From Phenylobacterium sp. (GTDB taxonomy: Bacteria; Pseudomonadota; Alphaproteobacteria; Caulobacterales; Caulobacteraceae), in assembly GCA_019264505.1 (NCBI GenBank), contig JAHUZY010000453.1, forward strand, positions 1-13,055: a DNA stretch of 13,055 nucleotides, written 5' to 3'. Positions 6,600 to 13,055 of this stretch are shown here, one piece after another (the first letter of the stretch is position 1; every line of letters begins with the position of its first letter). The notes under the pieces were generated by a model, which was given only the letters and a program-made list of their open reading frames with translations, made no database searches and had not been told where the DNA came from. The position numbers and the translations under genes were made by a program.

Positions 6600-7817
6600 C
6601 TAGGAAATCAGACCGCCGAGAAATTTGAACACGCGCAGTTGCTGCAGATCGTTCCAGGTGGCGAACAACATCAATCCGAGCAGCAGCGCAAGGCCCACGC
6701 GATATCCTGCCGCCTGAACCTTGGCCGCAAGAGGGCGCCGCGCCACCGCCTCATAGGCGTAGAAGACCAGATGTCCGCCGTCGAGGATCGGAACCGGCAG
6801 CAGGTTCATGAACCCGATCCCGACCGACAGCACCGCCGTCAGGCCCAGCAAAGCGACCGCGCTGCCCAGGAGCATGGAGCCAGCATCCGGAGCCCCCTGA
6901 GCCCCCGACTGAGCCACCTGCCCCGACGCCTGAGCGATCCGCAAGGGGCCGCCGAGCTGATCGGCGCTCTCGCGGCCGGTCACCACGCGGCCCAGGTAGT
7001 AGACCGTCGTGCTCAAGACCCGCCAGGTGCGCTCCACCCCGCCCGCGACCGCCTCGAGGGGGCCATAGCGTCGAACGGTGCGCTCGCCAACCTGCGCCGG
7101 GCTCGCAATGCCCAGGACGCCAATCTTCTGCTCGCCGCCCATCCGGTCGGAGACCACACGCCGCTCAGGTGTGGCGGTCAGAGAGACGAGCTGGCCGCCC
7201 CGGTCGACCACGAAGCTCGTCGGTGCGTTGGAGCGCACGGCGATGATCTGCTGCAGGTCGAAGAAGTTATCGATCGCCTGGCCATTGGCCCGAACCACCA
7301 CATCGTCGACGACGAAGCCCGCGCGAGCGGCCGGACTGTCGGGCTGGACGGCGGCCACCCTGGCCGGGATCACGGTCTCACCGACGCTCATCAGCAGAAC
7401 GGCGAACAGCACGATCGCCAGGGCGAAATTAGCGAACGGCCCGGCGGCCGTGATGATGGCGCGTTGCCAGACCGGCTTGAAATGGAAGTAGCGATTGGCC
7501 GAGCCGGCGCCCTGTTCAGTCTCGATGCGTTGGCGCATCGCCTCGAGGTTGTCGTGATCAGGCACGCTGGCGGCGTTCTCATCGCCGGAGAACTTGACGT
7601 AGCCCCCCAACGGGATCCAGCCGACCCGCCATTCGACCCCCTGCCGGTCGGTCCAGCCGAAAATCTTGCGGCCAAAGCCGATGGAGAACTGGTCGATGGC
7701 CACGCCGCAGGCGCGGGCCGCCCAATAGTGCCCCAGCTCATGGATGGTCACCACGACGGTGAGCACCAGCAGGAAGGGGATGATGTAGCCCAGGGCGGTC
7801 TGCAGGAAGTCGATCAT
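6600..7817 (-). CDS. rseP: Site-2 intramembrane zinc metalloprotease RseP (MmpA type)
   Basis: RseP is an inner-membrane S2P protease that makes the second, intramembrane cut in regulated proteolysis. In E. coli this releases sigma-E from RseA; in Caulobacter the orthologue MmpA clears a fragment of the polarity protein PodJ. The 405 residues contain transmembrane segment 1 with the zinc-binding HELGH (H26, E27, H30), the GGYVKFSGDE membrane-associated loop (71-80), transmembrane segment 2 (about 120-145), a single PDZ domain (about 148-220), and transmembrane segment 3 with PVPILDGGHL (341-350), whose D346 is the third zinc ligand. A last transmembrane segment lies near 373-387. E. coli RseP has two tandem PDZ domains in about 450 residues; only one is evident here. 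An AGGAG overlapping the dxr stop lies 12 nt before the ATG. Its client in this organism cannot be read from the window. Confidence 0.96.
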   Translation of the reverse strand: MIDFLQTALGYIIPFLLVLTVVVTIHELGHYWAARACGVAIDQFSIGFGRKIFGWTDRQGVEWRVGWIPLGGYVKFSGDENAASVPDHDNLEAMRQRIETEQGAGSANRYFHFKPVWQRAIITAAGPFANFALAIVLFAVLLMSVGETVIPARVAAVQPDSPAARAGFVVDDVVVRANGQAIDNFFDLQQIIAVRSNAPTSFVVDRGGQLVSLTATPERRVVSDRMGGEQKIGVLGIASPAQVGERTVRRYGPLEAVAGGVERTWRVLSTTVYYLGRVVTGRESADQLGGPLRIAQASGQVAQSGAQGAPDAGSMLLGSAVALLGLTAVLSVGIGFMNLLPVPILDGGHLVFYAYEAVARRPLAAKVQAAGYRVGLALLLGLMLFATWNDLQQLRVFKFLGGLIS

Positions 7818-7832
7818 CGCGTGGGACTGCTC

Positions 7833-9044
7833 CTAAGGGGCCTGGCGCGAGCCAGAAAACCCGGCCGTGACGGCCGTGGCGATGCGCCGGGCCGCGGCAT
7901 CTGTCTCCCGGGCTGAATCCAGAGCGTCCCCACTCGCGCCCCCGGCAAGGTCCCCCGTGCGATCAAGCCGCTCGAGGGTCTCCGCCACCGTGGCGGCAAT
8001 ATCGAGAAAGCCGATCTTACGGTCAAGGAAGGCGGCGACGGCCACCTCATTGGCTGCATTGAGAGCGCCAGGCGCCGCCCCGCCAGCCCGAAGCGCAGAC
8101 TTGGCGAGACCGAGGGCCGGAAACTTCTCCAGGTCCGGCTCCTCGAAGGTCAGGGGGCCGGACTTCACGAGGTCCAGACGCGGCGCCGGCCAGGGCAGTC
8201 GGTCAGGCCAGGCATAGGCGCAGGCGATAGGCGCCCGCATGTCGGGCGGCCCAAGCTGGGCCAGGGTCGAGCCATCGGCGTACTCGACCATGGAGTGGAT
8301 GATCTGCTGATGGTGGATCAAGACCTCAAGGCGCTCCGGCGGCATGGCGAACAGGTAGGCGGCCTCGATGATCTCAAGCCCCTTGTTCATCATGGACGCG
8401 GAATCGACCGAAATCTTGGCGCCCATGCTGAAGTTCGGATGGGCGACAGCCTGTTCTGGCGTGGCGTGGGCCATCTGAGCCCGCGTCCAGGTGCGGAACG
8501 GGCCGCCAGACGAGGTCAGGATCACCCGCGCCACCTGGGCGTTGGCCCGGGAGTCGAACACCTGGAAGATGGCCGAATGCTCGGAATCGACCGGGATGAT
8601 GGCCCCGCCGGCCAGTTTGGCGGTGCGCAGCAGCCCAGGCCCGCCGCAGACCAGGCTCTCCTTGTTGGCCAGGGCCACTACGGCGCCTGCCTTCGCCGCG
8701 GCGAGTGTGGGGGCGAGCCCCGCAAAGCCGACGATGGCCGACATCACCCATTGGGCGTCAGCGGCTGCGACGTCAGCGATGGCGCCGGCGCCGGCCGCGG
8801 CCTTGATGCCAGACCCCTGGAGTCGGTCGCGTAGTTCAGGCAGCCCGGCCTCATCCTCGATGACGGCGATCTGCGGTCGCCAACGCAGGGCTTGCTCCGC
8901 CAGCCGCGCCACATTCCGGCCGCCGGTCAGGCCAACAACCTCCACCTCGACCTTGGCCAGGTCGAACAGGTCCAAGGTCGACATGCCGACCGAGCCGGTG
9001 GCGCCGAGGACCGTGACCTTCCGCGGGAGGGCGTGGGCGTTCAT
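7833..9044 (-). CDS. dxr: 1-deoxy-D-xylulose-5-phosphate reductoisomerase Dxr
   Basis: Dxr (IspC) converts 1-deoxyxylulose 5-phosphate to methylerythritol 4-phosphate with NADPH, the first committed step of the MEP isoprenoid route and the target of fosmidomycin. The 403 residues show the NADPH-binding GATGSVG (14-20) and [12 protein letters not shown] (125-135). The metal ligands are D153 and E155 in [11 protein letters not shown] and E224 in [24 protein letters not shown] (202-216) is the substrate-binding region and flexible loop. The C-terminal helical domain includes [14 protein letters not shown]. The ATG overlaps the cdsA TGA as ATGA (9044-9041), with GGAG 8 nt upstream. The stop is TAG at 7835-7833. 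Together with uppS two genes upstream, it ties isoprenoid supply to envelope synthesis. The C-terminal 40 residues are rich in A, D, R and poorly conserved, as is usual for the family. Confidence 0.97.
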   Translation of the reverse strand: MNAHALPRKVTVLGATGSVGMSTLDLFDLAKVEVEVVGLTGGRNVARLAEQALRWRPQIAVIEDEAGLPELRDRLQGSGIKAAAGAGAIADVAAADAQWVMSAIVGFAGLAPTLAAAKAGAVVALANKESLVCGGPGLLRTAKLAGGAIIPVDSEHSAIFQVFDSRANAQVARVILTSSGGPFRTWTRAQMAHATPEQAVAHPNFSMGAKISVDSASMMNKGLEIIEAAYLFAMPPERLEVLIHHQQIIHSMVEYADGSTLAQLGPPDMRAPIACAYAWPDRLPWPAPRLDLVKSGPLTFEEPDLEKFPALGLAKSALRAGGAAPGALNAANEVAVAAFLDRKIGFLDIAATVAETLERLDRTGDLAGGASGDALDSARETDAAARRIATAVTAGFSGSRQAP

Positions 9045-9874
9045 GTGAAAAGCTCCGCAAGACGGGCAAGTGCCAGCACCAGCACGGCGAACATAAGGCC
9101 ATCGACCCGATCAAGCAGGCCGCCATGCCCGGGGATCAGGTCGCCGGAGTCCTTGACCCCGAACCGGCGCTTCAGCATCGACTCCCAAAGATCCCCCCCC
9201 ATCGTGGCGAGCCCCCCCGTCAGACCGATCACCGCCCCGGTCACCGGCCCCATGGCCGTGCCGAACAGGGCCGAGCACAGGGCTCCGGTGGCGGTGGAGG
9301 CCACCAGACCGCCGGCGAATCCCGACCAGGTCTTATTCGGGGAGAATCTTGGCCAGAGCTTGGGGCCCTTGAGCAGGCTGCCGACCAGAAAGGCGGCGAT
9401 ATCGGCCGACCAGGTCACGGCGAACAGCATCAGCACCCATAGCGCCCCCTCAGGGGTGCCCCGGAGCCAAACCAGGGCGAGACAGGGCACGCCGATATAG
9501 ACCACGCCGAAGGCGGCGTCGGCCGGACGCTCGGCGACCCGCCTGGCCACCAGCGCCGCCGCCGCCGCCCCAACGGCCATCAACGCCCAGGCCAGCGGCA
9601 CGTAGCGCAGATAGATGAGGAAGACGCCGGTCAGGACCGAGACCAGGACGATGCTCAGGACCCGCAAGGGCGCCTTGGGCGCCGACATCCCGGCCCACTC
9701 GATGGACAACAGCGCCACGCCGACAGCGATCAGCAGCAGGAAGGGCGGTCCGCCCCACCAGACCGCGCCCACGGCGGCGGGCACCAGCACCAGGGCTGAG
9801 GCCGCACGAATGGCGAGATTGGACCAGTCGAAGCGCTTAGCCGGCGGCAAGGGCGTCATCGGCGACGGCGCCAT
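9041..9874 (-). CDS. cdsA: Phosphatidate cytidylyltransferase CdsA
   Basis: CdsA is an integral inner-membrane enzyme that makes CDP-diacylglycerol from phosphatidic acid and CTP, the branch point to all phospholipids. The 277 residues are strongly hydrophobic, with about seven or eight membrane segments beginning near residue 21. The family signature is complete at about 232-258: S232, K235-R236, K241-D242, IPGHGG (247-252) and the D255-R256-x-D258 ending. The other conserved acidic sites lie in TWSADIAAF (D158) and [11 protein letters not shown] (D228). The start is uncertain. The ATG at 9874 overlaps uppS by 38 nt, and a second in-frame ATG at 9859 overlaps it by 23 nt. Neither has a visible Shine-Dalgarno, so re-initiation or coupling with uppS is likely. 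The TGA overlaps the dxr ATG. Confidence 0.95.
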   Translation of the reverse strand: MAPSPMTPLPPAKRFDWSNLAIRAASALVLVPAAVGAVWWGGPPFLLLIAVGVALLSIEWAGMSAPKAPLRVLSIVLVSVLTGVFLIYLRYVPLAWALMAVGAAAAALVARRVAERPADAAFGVVYIGVPCLALVWLRGTPEGALWVLMLFAVTWSADIAAFLVGSLLKGPKLWPRFSPNKTWSGFAGGLVASTATGALCSALFGTAMGPVTGAVIGLTGGLATMGGDLWESMLKRRFGVKDSGDLIPGHGGLLDRVDGLMFAVLVLALARLAELFT

Positions 9875-10610
9875 AGCGGCGCTCGCGGGTGCGGAAGGCG
9901 TCGATGGCGGCTTTCAGATGTTCCGGCCCATAATCGGGCCACAGGACATCCTGGAAGATCAGCTCGGAATAGGCCGCTTCCCACAGGAGAAAGTTGGACA
10001 GCCGCTGCTCCCCGGACGGCCGGACGATCAGGTCCGGCGGCGGCGTCGCCGCGGTTGAGAGATAGGCGGTGAACCTGGTCTCATCCAGGTCCTCGGGGCG
10101 CGCCAGGCCAGCGGCGACATCCTGGGCGAAACGTCGCGCCGCGTCGGTCACATCGGCCTGGCCGCCATAATTGAACGCAACCTGCAGGAAGAACTTGTCA
10201 TTGCCCGCGGTGCGGCGCTCGGCTTCCTCAATGATCTGAATGAGATCGGGATTGAGCCCGGCCCGTCGCCCAATGACGCGGACGCGGACCCCTTCCCGCT
10301 CCAGTCGCCCCAGATCGCTTTCGAAATAGCGCCGCGGCAGGGCCATCAGTTCGGCGACCTCAGCGGCAGGCCGGCTCCAGTTTTCGGTGGAGAACCCGAA
10401 GACCGTCAGATAGCGGATGTTCAGATCAGGGGCTGCGGCCACTGTGCGCTTCAGGGCCTCGACGCCGGCGCGATGGCCGAGGCTGCGCGGCAGGCCCCGA
10501 CGTTTGGCCCAGCGGCCATTGCCATCCATCACGAGGGCCACATGCAGAGCCTCGCCCGCCGGTGTTTCGGCGGCCGGTCCGGCGGCGTTCGGCTCTGGGC
10601 TGCGGGCCAT
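9837..10610 (-). CDS. uppS: Di-trans,poly-cis-undecaprenyl-diphosphate synthase UppS (isoprenyl transferase)
   Basis: UppS elongates farnesyl diphosphate with eight isopentenyl units to undecaprenyl diphosphate, the lipid carrier for peptidoglycan and O-antigen. The 257 residues carry the cis-prenyltransferase motifs in order: VMDGNGRWAKRRGLPRSLGH (27-46), with catalytic D29 matching D26 of E. coli; FGFSTENWSRP (71-81); FNYGG (146-150); and DLIVRPSGEQRLSNFLLWE (193-211), with E216 at the metal/IPP site. The usual RTSGE or RTGGE reads RPSGE here, and the following LLWQ reads LLWE. These look like tolerated variations. The first 22 residues are a Pro/Ala-rich extension before the fold. The ATG at 10610 lies 37 nt after frr, preceded only by a weak AAGGA, and the 3' end overlaps cdsA. 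The gene pairs with dxr (precursor supply) in the same block. Confidence 0.96.
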   Translation of the reverse strand: MARSPEPNAAGPAAETPAGEALHVALVMDGNGRWAKRRGLPRSLGHRAGVEALKRTVAAAPDLNIRYLTVFGFSTENWSRPAAEVAELMALPRRYFESDLGRLEREGVRVRVIGRRAGLNPDLIQIIEEAERRTAGNDKFFLQVAFNYGGQADVTDAARRFAQDVAAGLARPEDLDETRFTAYLSTAATPPPDLIVRPSGEQRLSNFLLWEAAYSELIFQDVLWPDYGPEHLKAAIDAFRTRERRYGAVADDALAAG

Positions 10611-10647
10611 GGGTTTCTCGCGCGTCCTTTGGCGACAGGCTAGCCGA

Positions 10648-11214
10648 TCAGACCTGCATGATCTCTTGTTCTTTGACTTTCAAGGCTTCGTCCACGCGCT
10701 TGACCGCCTCGTCGGTGAACTTCTGCACCTCGGTCTCCATGCGCTTCTGTTCGTCCTGGCTGATGACGCCATCCTTCTCGGCGCGCTTCAGGTCGTCATT
10801 GGCGTCACGACGGATGTTGCGGACGGCCACCTTCTGCTGCTCGGCGTATTTGCCCGCGACCTTCACCAGATCCTTCCGGCGCTCCTCGGTGAGGGGCGGG
10901 ATCGGAATGCGCAGGGTCTGGCCGTCGACCACGGGGTTCAGGCCAAGTCCGCTGTTGCGGATCGCCTTCTCCACCGACACGGCCACACCCTTGTCCCAGA
11001 CGCTGACCGTGAGCATGCGCGGCTCAGGCACGCTGACGGCGGCCACCTGGCTGATCGGAACAGTGGAGCCATAGGCGTCGACCATCACCTGGTCGAGCAG
11101 CCCGGCTGAGGCGCGTCCCGTGCGGAGAGAGGCGAACTCTTCCTTCAGGGCCAGGACGGCCTTGTCCATGCGATCCTTATAGCTCGAAAGAACCGGCTTC
11201 GGTGCGGCGGCCAT
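10648..11214 (-). CDS. frr: Ribosome recycling factor
   Basis: RRF works with EF-G to split the post-termination ribosome so that it can start again. The 188 residues (usual 185) give the two-domain L-shaped protein: a three-helix bundle from both ends of the chain and a small inserted beta domain (about 30-105). Conserved sites are LRTGRAS (30-36), the [21 protein letters not shown] stretch (93-113) and [10 protein letters not shown] (131-140), in which R132 is the invariant arginine. A long C-terminal helix is rich in K and E. The ATG at 11214 has a strong GGAGGAG 5 nt upstream. The gap to pyrH is 41 nt. The pyrH-frr pairing is very widely conserved in bacteria. Confidence 0.98.
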   Translation of the reverse strand: MAAAPKPVLSSYKDRMDKAVLALKEEFASLRTGRASAGLLDQVMVDAYGSTVPISQVAAVSVPEPRMLTVSVWDKGVAVSVEKAIRNSGLGLNPVVDGQTLRIPIPPLTEERRKDLVKVAGKYAEQQKVAVRNIRRDANDDLKRAEKDGVISQDEQKRMETEVQKFTDEAVKRVDEALKVKEQEIMQV

Positions 11215-11219
11215 TGGGG

Positions 11220-11226
11220 CTCCTCC
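11220..11226 (-). promoter_or_regulatory. Strong Shine-Dalgarno of frr
   Basis: GGAGGAG on the minus strand, 5 nt upstream of the frr ATG. It is the strongest ribosome-binding site I see in the window and fits the high expression expected of a translation factor. It may let frr be translated independently of pyrH. Confidence 0.65.
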
Positions 11227-11255
11227 ATGGGGTCGTAAGGTTGTCGGCGGAAAGA

Positions 11256-11981
11256 TCAGGCGATCGTCGTGAAGACGCCCTGCCCCTTCAGCACCTTCAG
11301 GAAATTCCCCCGTTCGCGGATGGAAAACACCACGATCGGGATCTCGTTGTCACGCATCAGGGCGATGGCCGAGGCGTCCATGACCCGCAGGTCCTGAGCC
11401 AGCACATCATGATAGCTGAGCTGTTCGTAGCGGACCGCCTTGGGGTCCTTCTTGGGATCGGCCGTGTAGACACCGTCGACGCTGGTGCCCTTGAACAGGG
11501 CCTCACAGCCCATCTCGGCGGAGCGCAGGGCCGCGGGCGTGTCGGTAGTGAAGTACGGGGCGCCCAGGCCCGCGGCGAAGATGACCACGCGGCCCTTCTC
11601 CAGATGGCGCATGGCCCGGCGGCGGATGTAGGGCTCGCAGACCGCGTCCATCGGGATGGCGGACTGCACCCGGGTGAAGACACCTTCCTTTTCCAAGGCG
11701 CCTTGCAGGGCGAGCGCGTTCATCACCGTGGCCAGCATGCCCATATAGTCGGCGCTGGAGCGCTCCATCCCCTTACCGGCCAGGGAGACGCCGCGGAAGA
11801 TATTGCCGCCGCCGATGACCAGGCACAGCTCGACCCCGTGGCTGACCACCTCGGCGATATCCTTGGCCACCGCCTCCAGGGTGTTGGGATCGATGCCGAA
11901 CCCCTGCTCCCCCATTAGCACCTCGCCCGAGACCTTGAGCAGGATCCGCTTGTAGCGCAGGGCAGGAGCTGGCTTGGGCAT
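11256..11981 (-). CDS. pyrH: UMP kinase (uridylate kinase) PyrH
   Basis: PyrH phosphorylates UMP to UDP using ATP. It is a hexameric amino-acid-kinase-family enzyme, allosterically regulated and typically activated by GTP and inhibited by UTP. UDP/UTP feeds UDP-GlcNAc synthesis, so the enzyme sits upstream of the lipid A and peptidoglycan genes nearby. The 241 residues (E. coli: 241) show KVSGE (16-20), the glycine-rich GGGNIFRG (57-64), the R-R-x-M-R-H-L-x-K-G-R segment (121-131) with [13 protein letters not shown] (138-150), and the nucleotide-binding [12 protein letters not shown] (169-180). MDASA (201-205) follows. The ATG at 11981 has a modest GGAAAG about 10 nt upstream. It is separated from tsf by 94 nt containing a stable hairpin. 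Confidence 0.98.
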   Translation of the reverse strand: MPKPAPALRYKRILLKVSGEVLMGEQGFGIDPNTLEAVAKDIAEVVSHGVELCLVIGGGNIFRGVSLAGKGMERSSADYMGMLATVMNALALQGALEKEGVFTRVQSAIPMDAVCEPYIRRRAMRHLEKGRVVIFAAGLGAPYFTTDTPAALRSAEMGCEALFKGTSVDGVYTADPKKDPKAVRYEQLSYHDVLAQDLRVMDASAIALMRDNEIPIVVFSIRERGNFLKVLKGQGVFTTIA

Positions 11982-12021
11982 GAGCGCGTCTTTCCGAATC
12001 TGGCTTGGGCAAGATAGCGCA

Positions 12022-12054
12022 AGGGCGCGGCCCGCGTCGAACGCGCCGCGCCCT
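12022..12054 (-). terminator. GC-rich hairpin between tsf and pyrH (possible attenuator or processing site)
   Basis: A perfect 10-bp inverted repeat, AGGGCGCGGC (12022-12031) and GCCGCGCCCT (12045-12054), encloses 13 nt that can add a further 3-bp GCG/CGC stem around TCGAA, with two unpaired bases. It lies in the largest gap of the window, about 20 nt after the tsf stop on the coding strand. No T-run follows on either strand, so it is not a canonical intrinsic terminator. It could act as a partial terminator, an mRNA-end stabiliser for the tsf message, or a processing structure. The structure is seen directly; the role is inference. Confidence 0.45.
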
Positions 12055-12075
12055 GCATTGTAGGTCGTCTAAGGC

Positions 12076-13011
12076 CTAGGCCTGGCCGCTGAGCTGAGCC
12101 ACTTCGGCGGCGAAGTCGTCGACCTTCTTCTCGACGCCGTCACCCAGGCCGAAGCGAACAAAGCCGGTCATGGTCACCGGTGAGTCGGTTTCCTTGGCCA
12201 GTTCGGCGATCAGCTGCTCAACAGTCTGATCCGGGTTCATCACGAAGGCCTGCTTGAGCAGGACGACTTCCTCGAAGAACTTGCGGATCCGGCCTTCGAC
12301 CATCTTCTCCACCACGCCGGCGGGCTTGCCCGAGGCGAGCGCCTGTTCGGTGAAGATCGCCTTCTCACGCTCCACGGCCTCGGGGTCGAGGTCGTCAGTG
12401 GACAGCGACAGCGGGTTGGTGGCGGCCACATGCATGGCGATCTTGCGACCGACCTCCTGCAGCTTGGCCTGGTCGCCGGCGCCTTCCAGGGCCACCAGAA
12501 CGCCGATACGGCCGAGATCCGGCGCCGCTGCGGCGTGGATGTAGGAGGCCACCGCGCCCTGGGCCACGGTCAGGCGCGAGGCCCGGCGCAGCATCATGTT
12601 CTCGCCGATCGTGGCGATCAGATTGGTGACCACGTCGGACACCACTTCACCCTTGGAAGTCTTGGCTGCGGAAATGGCTTCGACGCCCTCCACATCCAGA
12701 GCCACCTGGGCGATGTCCTTGGCCGCCGACTGGAACAGCTCGTTCCGGGCGACGAAGTCGGTCTCGGCGTTCAGCTCGACGACCACGCCGGTCATGCCCG
12801 CGCCATCCTTGCGGGTGGCGGCGGCCACGAGGCCTTCAGCGGCGGCGCGGTCGGATTTCTTGGCGGCCTTGGACAGGCCCTTGGTGCGCAGCCAGTCGAT
12901 GGCGGCGTCGATGTCGCCGCCGTTCTCCTGCAACGCCTTCTTGCAGTCCATCATGCCTGCGCCAGACTTCTCGCGCAGCTCTTTGACCAGCGCAGCGGTG
13001 ATCTCCGCCAT
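12076..13011 (-). CDS. tsf: Elongation factor Ts
   Basis: EF-Ts is the nucleotide exchange factor that releases GDP from EF-Tu. From the chosen start it has 311 residues. An N-terminal UBA-like module (about 1-45) reads [20 protein letters not shown]. The core contains the signature [13 protein letters not shown] (79-91), with the TDFV segment (84-87) that contacts EF-Tu. A dimerisation/coiled-coil region and a C-terminal module with [13 protein letters not shown] (284-296) follow. The open frame runs upstream to an ATG at 13038. The ATG at 13011 is preferred because it starts exactly at the conserved MAEIT and has AAGGGAG 7 nt upstream, while the nine extra residues are unconserved and would include that site. 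In nearly all bacteria rpsB precedes tsf, so rpsB is expected beyond the right edge. The stop is TAG. Confidence 0.97.
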   Translation of the reverse strand: MAEITAALVKELREKSGAGMMDCKKALQENGGDIDAAIDWLRTKGLSKAAKKSDRAAAEGLVAAATRKDGAGMTGVVVELNAETDFVARNELFQSAAKDIAQVALDVEGVEAISAAKTSKGEVVSDVVTNLIATIGENMMLRRASRLTVAQGAVASYIHAAAAPDLGRIGVLVALEGAGDQAKLQEVGRKIAMHVAATNPLSLSTDDLDPEAVEREKAIFTEQALASGKPAGVVEKMVEGRIRKFFEEVVLLKQAFVMNPDQTVEQLIAELAKETDSPVTMTGFVRFGLGDGVEKKVDDFAAEVAQLSGQA

Positions 13012-13055
13012 GGCTCGGCTCCCTTGGTCTAGAGTCAACGGCTGGGCCTCTGGAT
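13012..13055 (-). other. Leader of tsf, including its Shine-Dalgarno (likely rpsB-tsf gap)
   Basis: AAGGGAG at 13025-13019 on the minus strand lies 7 nt before the tsf ATG and decides that start. The remaining bases up to the window edge show no gene that I can support. The end of rpsB probably lies outside the window. Confidence 0.5.

Noticed and set aside
6600..6602. RseP-BamA fusion by read-through of the in-frame TAG
   Set aside because: BamA begins with a clear signal peptide and needs its own start. Shared frame across a 30-nt gap has a one-in-three chance of arising randomly.
5853..7916. 687-residue plus-strand open frame antisense to bamA and rseP
   Set aside because: It lies wholly opposite two strongly identified genes. 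Its translation is rich in H, R, G, D and A with no recognisable domain, as expected from the complement of GC-rich codons. Stop codons are rare in such frames by composition alone.
1..13055. Search for mobile elements, CRISPR arrays, tRNA/rRNA genes, toxin-antitoxin or defence genes
   Set aside because: No transposase, integrase, repeat array, RNA gene or unknown protein of credible composition was seen. The window is fully explained by conserved housekeeping genes, so no undescribed system is claimed.

Overview
The window is GC-rich, almost fully coding, and carries one long run of minus-strand genes. Gene content and order (tsf, pyrH, frr, uppS, cdsA, dxr, rseP, bamA, skp/ompH, lpxD, fabZ, lpxA, lpxI, lpxB, in transcription order) are those of the envelope-biogenesis cluster of alphaproteobacteria. 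Three things point to Caulobacteraceae (Caulobacter, Phenylobacterium or a relative): LpxI instead of LpxH between lpxA and lpxB, the rseP gene of the MmpA type beside bamA, and the overall order, which from memory matches the Caulobacter crescentus CC1910-CC1922 region. The genus cannot be fixed from the sequence alone.

Layout from right to left, the direction of transcription. (a) 13055-10648, translation and nucleotide metabolism: EF-Ts, UMP kinase and ribosome recycling factor, with rpsB expected just outside the right edge. (b) 10610-7833, lipid precursors: undecaprenyl diphosphate synthase, CDP-diglyceride synthase and DXP reductoisomerase. (c) 7817-3590, envelope quality control and outer-membrane assembly: site-2 protease RseP, BamA and a Skp/OmpH-like chaperone. 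(d) 3545-1, early lipid A synthesis: LpxD, FabZ, LpxA, LpxI and the first 139 codons of LpxB, cut by the left edge.

The genes form a coherent production line. FabZ serves the hydroxyacyl-ACP pool that LpxA and LpxD draw on. LpxI and LpxB continue the lipid A pathway. BamA and Skp assemble the porins and LptD that export and accompany LPS. Dxr and UppS supply the undecaprenyl carrier, and CdsA supplies phospholipid. Four junctions are ATGA stop-start overlaps and most other gaps are under 50 nt, so much of the block is probably co-transcribed and translationally coupled. The largest gap (94 nt, tsf-pyrH) holds a strong GC-rich hairpin.

I found no mobile element, CRISPR, tRNA, rRNA, phage gene or unexplained open reading frame, and no stretch over 300 bases without a gene. 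This is a conserved housekeeping region. I see no evidence for an undescribed biological system. The findings are fine-scale points: a TTG start, a relocated cysteine pair in BamA, an intergenic hairpin, and genes lacking a Shine-Dalgarno sequence.
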